This document shows positions 62,223 through 64,000 of a DNA stretch of 64,000 nt, one piece after another; the stretch's first letter is position 1, and the number at the start of each line of letters is the position of its first letter. The position numbers and the translations under genes are program-made. The stretch comes from an uncultured Pseudomonadota bacterium (GTDB taxonomy: Bacteria > Pseudomonadota > Gammaproteobacteria > Ga0077536). Under the pieces are notes generated by a model, which worked only from the letters and a program-made list of their open reading frames with translations, was not told the origin of the DNA and searched no databases. Where the stretch lies: contig CACEAA010000003.1 of assembly GCA_902557415.1 (NCBI GenBank), forward strand, positions 1 through 64,000, read 5' to 3'.

Positions 62223-63368
62223 ATGAACGCTTACAGATCACCTTGGATGACCGAAGACCACGATATGTATCGAGATGGCGTTCGTAAGTTTCTCGAGTCT
62301 GAATTTTTGCCACAAAGGGAACATTGGGTTGAGCAAGGTTATCCTGAAAAAGAATATTGGAAAAAAGCAGGTGAAATGGGTCTTCTTTGTCCTGATGTTC
62401 CGGCTGAGTATGGTGGTGGCGGCGGGGATTTCGGCTTTGACGTGATTACTTACGAAGAATTGTTGAGGCTATGTATTTCAAGTTTCGGTAACGGGATACA
62501 GAGCATAGTTGCTCATTATATCGTGAAATATGGGACCGAAGAACAAAAGCATCGCTGGTTGCCAGGTATGGCGTCAGGCGATGTTATTACATCTATTGCG
62601 ATGACTGAGCCCGGGACCGGTTCGGATCTGCAGTCGATCACAACCAAGGCGGTAAGAGACGGCGACGAGTATGTACTTAACGGTTCTAAAATATTTATCA
62701 CGAATGGCTACAATGCGAATTTAGTTTGCGTGGTGTGTAAGACAGATCCGAACGAGGGTGCTAAGGGGGTTTCTCTCCTAATGTGTGAAGTTGATGACTT
62801 GAAAGGTTTTAGCCGGAATAAACCGCTTAAAAAAGTGGGAATGAAAGGCCAAGATACGTGTGAATTATTCTTTGACGATTGCCGTATTCCTATTGAAAAT
62901 ATTTTGGGTGGCGAGGAAGGACAAGGCTTCTATCAGTTAATGGCGCAGTTGCCGCGGGAGCGACTAATTATTGGGGTGGGAGCTATTGCTGCTGTAGAAG
63001 CGGTACTTGAGCAGACCATCGAGTACACCAAAGAGCGTAAGGCGTTCAAAAAGTCTTTAATGGATTTTCAAAACACTAAGTTCAAACTGGCAGAGATAGC
63101 TACCGAGGCAAAAATTTCTAGAGTTTTTATTGATTACTGTATTGGTGAGCTAAATGAGGATCGTTTAGATAACGAAACCGCGTCGATGGCTAAATGGTGG
63201 TGCTCGGAGAAGCAATTTGAAGCCGCGCATCAATGTCTTCAACTGCATGGTGGTTATGGCTATATGATGGAATACCCCGTCGCACATTATTTTGCTGATA
63301 GTCGTGTGCAAATGATCTACGGCGGCTCCAACGAGATTATGAAGGAGCTTATTTCTCGCTCTCTTTAG
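62223..63368 (+). CDS. Acyl-CoA dehydrogenase
   Basis: Acyl-CoA dehydrogenase of 381 residues. FAD motifs are SIAMTEPGTGSDLQSI and KIFITNGYNANL; HGGYGYMMEYPVAHYFAD is the C-terminal signature. The terminal loop reads IYGGSNEIMKELI, with Gly for the usual catalytic Glu. Helix G has Glu in QLPRERLIIGVGAIAA, so the base is probably supplied there, as in long-chain/isovaleryl types. GGAG lies 7 bases before the ATG. Fourth gene of the plus-strand unit started by the CoA-transferase. Confidence 0.94.
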   Translation: MNAYRSPWMTEDHDMYRDGVRKFLESEFLPQREHWVEQGYPEKEYWKKAGEMGLLCPDVPAEYGGGGGDFGFDVITYEELLRLCISSFGNGIQSIVAHYIVKYGTEEQKHRWLPGMASGDVITSIAMTEPGTGSDLQSITTKAVRDGDEYVLNGSKIFITNGYNANLVCVVCKTDPNEGAKGVSLLMCEVDDLKGFSRNKPLKKVGMKGQDTCELFFDDCRIPIENILGGEEGQGFYQLMAQLPRERLIIGVGAIAAVEAVLEQTIEYTKERKAFKKSLMDFQNTKFKLAEIATEAKISRVFIDYCIGELNEDRLDNETASMAKWWCSEKQFEAAHQCLQLHGGYGYMMEYPVAHYFADSRVQMIYGGSNEIMKELISRSL

Positions 63369-63389
63369 TGGCGTAAGAGTTTAAAAGAT

Positions 63390-64000
63390 ATGAGCGAAAG
63401 CGAGAATCTGTACGCACGTTTTCGTGAGCAATTCCAGATGGAAAGTCGCGCCCTTGTGTGTGAAGGAGAAGAGTTTACTTATAACGATGTTGATAAGATT
63501 ACAGGAACCGTAGCCTCTACCCTTACAGATTTTGGTTTGACTAAAGGTGATCTAATATCAGTCATAGGAGGGAAGTCTCTTAATTTTCTTTGGCTCTATC
63601 TGGGATGCTTACGAGTTGGTTGTATTTTTCATCCGTTAAATCCTGCATACACGCCGTCTGAGATTCAATTCTTTCTAAGAGACGCAAAGCCTAAATTAAT
63701 AGTTTCATCCCACGATTTGCTTAGTAAATTTGATGGCATCGACCGAAAAAAAAATACTGAGATATTGCCTTTAGATGGTCGCGACGGGGACAGACTTTTT
63801 CGGCCTCGCTCAGAGCACTACAGATCATTTGAAACGGTAAAGATGCGTGGGGATGACACGGCGGCACTCTTGTATTCTTCAGGTACTACTGGTGACCCTA
63901 AAGGTATTCGGTTAACTCATGGAAACCTTTTTAGCAACGCCAGTACATTAAAGGATCTGTGGGAGTTTGATTCAAGCGATACCGTACTTCATGTTCTGCC
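63390..64000 (+). CDS. AMP-forming acyl-CoA ligase, malonyl-CoA synthetase-like, 3' end outside the window
   Basis: Open frame of at least 203 codons running off the window. It starts MSESENLYARFREQF and includes LNPAYTPSEIQFFLRDAKPK and the P-loop of adenylate-forming enzymes, LLYSSGTTGDPKGIRLTHG. The order and the run WEFDSSDTVLHVL resemble malonate-CoA ligase (MatB), but substrate-pocket residues lie partly beyond the edge, so another acid may be activated. It begins 21 bases after the acyl-CoA dehydrogenase gene and is probably the fifth gene of that operon. No strong ribosome site is visible. Confidence 0.82.
   Translation, partial: MSESENLYARFREQFQMESRALVCEGEEFTYNDVDKITGTVASTLTDFGLTKGDLISVIGGKSLNFLWLYLGCLRVGCIFHPLNPAYTPSEIQFFLRDAKPKLIVSSHDLLSKFDGIDRKKNTEILPLDGRDGDRLFRPRSEHYRSFETVKMRGDDTAALLYSSGTTGDPKGIRLTHGNLFSNASTLKDLWEFDSSDTVLHVL

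Noticed and set aside
1-64000. CRISPR arrays, tRNA and rRNA genes, insertion sequences
   Set aside because: No repeat-spacer pattern, cloverleaf, rRNA signature or transposase was seen on either strand; only a doubtful integrase fragment at 45781-45921.

Overview
The window looks like chromosomal DNA of an aerobic, Gram-negative, probably marine gammaproteobacterium with moderate GC. It has an outer-membrane DUF1302/DUF1329 envelope module, XerD-free chromosomal organisation, classical intrinsic terminators and Shine-Dalgarno sites, and a dense set of acyl-CoA catabolism genes. The lineage is inferred from gene families only and no rRNA gene is present. About 50 protein genes are visible. Nearly all are intact, and two run off the ends (a thiolase at the left, an AMP-forming acyl-CoA/malonyl-CoA synthetase-like gene at the right). 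No tRNA, rRNA, CRISPR or intact mobile element was seen, and no gene encodes a recognisable transcription regulator.

Layout. 1-1.6 kb: thiolase and DNA glycosylase Tag. 1.6-11.6 kb: an envelope module (YCF48-like secreted protein and flavin reductase on the minus strand; RND/MMPL permease, DUF1302 barrel, HEAT-repeat protein and DUF1329 protein on the plus strand), probably for moving a hydrophobic compound across the envelope. 11.7-13.5 kb: HSL-type esterase and SDR. 13.5-19.3 kb (minus): MaoC dehydratase, secreted cyclase, itaconate-CoA-transferase-like protein, acyl-CoA dehydrogenase, hydrolase and a small lipid-carrier-like protein. 19.6-21.4 kb: gamma-glutamylcyclotransferase and another acyl-CoA dehydrogenase. 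21.4-30.1 kb (minus): a ten-gene beta-oxidation-like operon (SDR, MaoC hydratase, Mct-like CoA-transferase, APH-type kinase, two-subunit acyl-CoA dehydrogenase, crotonase, LeuT-fold permease, RidA). 30.3-35.2 kb (plus): a complete coenzyme F420 biosynthesis operon, cofE-cofD-cofC-fbiC. 35.3-40.6 kb: CoA-transferase, peptide and EamA transporters, crotonase. 39.8-55.6 kb: six luciferase-like (LLM) oxidoreductases, the natural users of F420 or FMN, interleaved with a three-subunit acetone-carboxylase-type ketone carboxylase, an FAH-family hydrolase, a quinone oxidoreductase and an RRM protein. 55.6-58.1 kb: MBL-fold hydrolase and a Met/His-rich pair. 58.2-64 kb (plus): CoA-transferase, an HMG-CoA-synthase-like/DUF35 fusion, a thiolase, an acyl-CoA dehydrogenase and an acyl-CoA ligase.

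How it may work together (inference). A hydrophobic substrate, perhaps alicyclic or terpenoid, would be handled by the envelope module, oxidised by F420/FMN-dependent LLM enzymes, carboxylated at a ketone, cleaved, activated to CoA thioesters by ligases or CoA-transferases, and degraded by beta-oxidation and thiolytic/retro-aldol steps. The strongest points of interest are F420 synthesis beside six LLM genes in a proteobacterial setting, a ketone carboxylase with the metal-ligand pattern at the expected positions, and an HMGCS-like/DUF35 fusion that lacks the catalytic cysteine beside a thiolase that keeps it.
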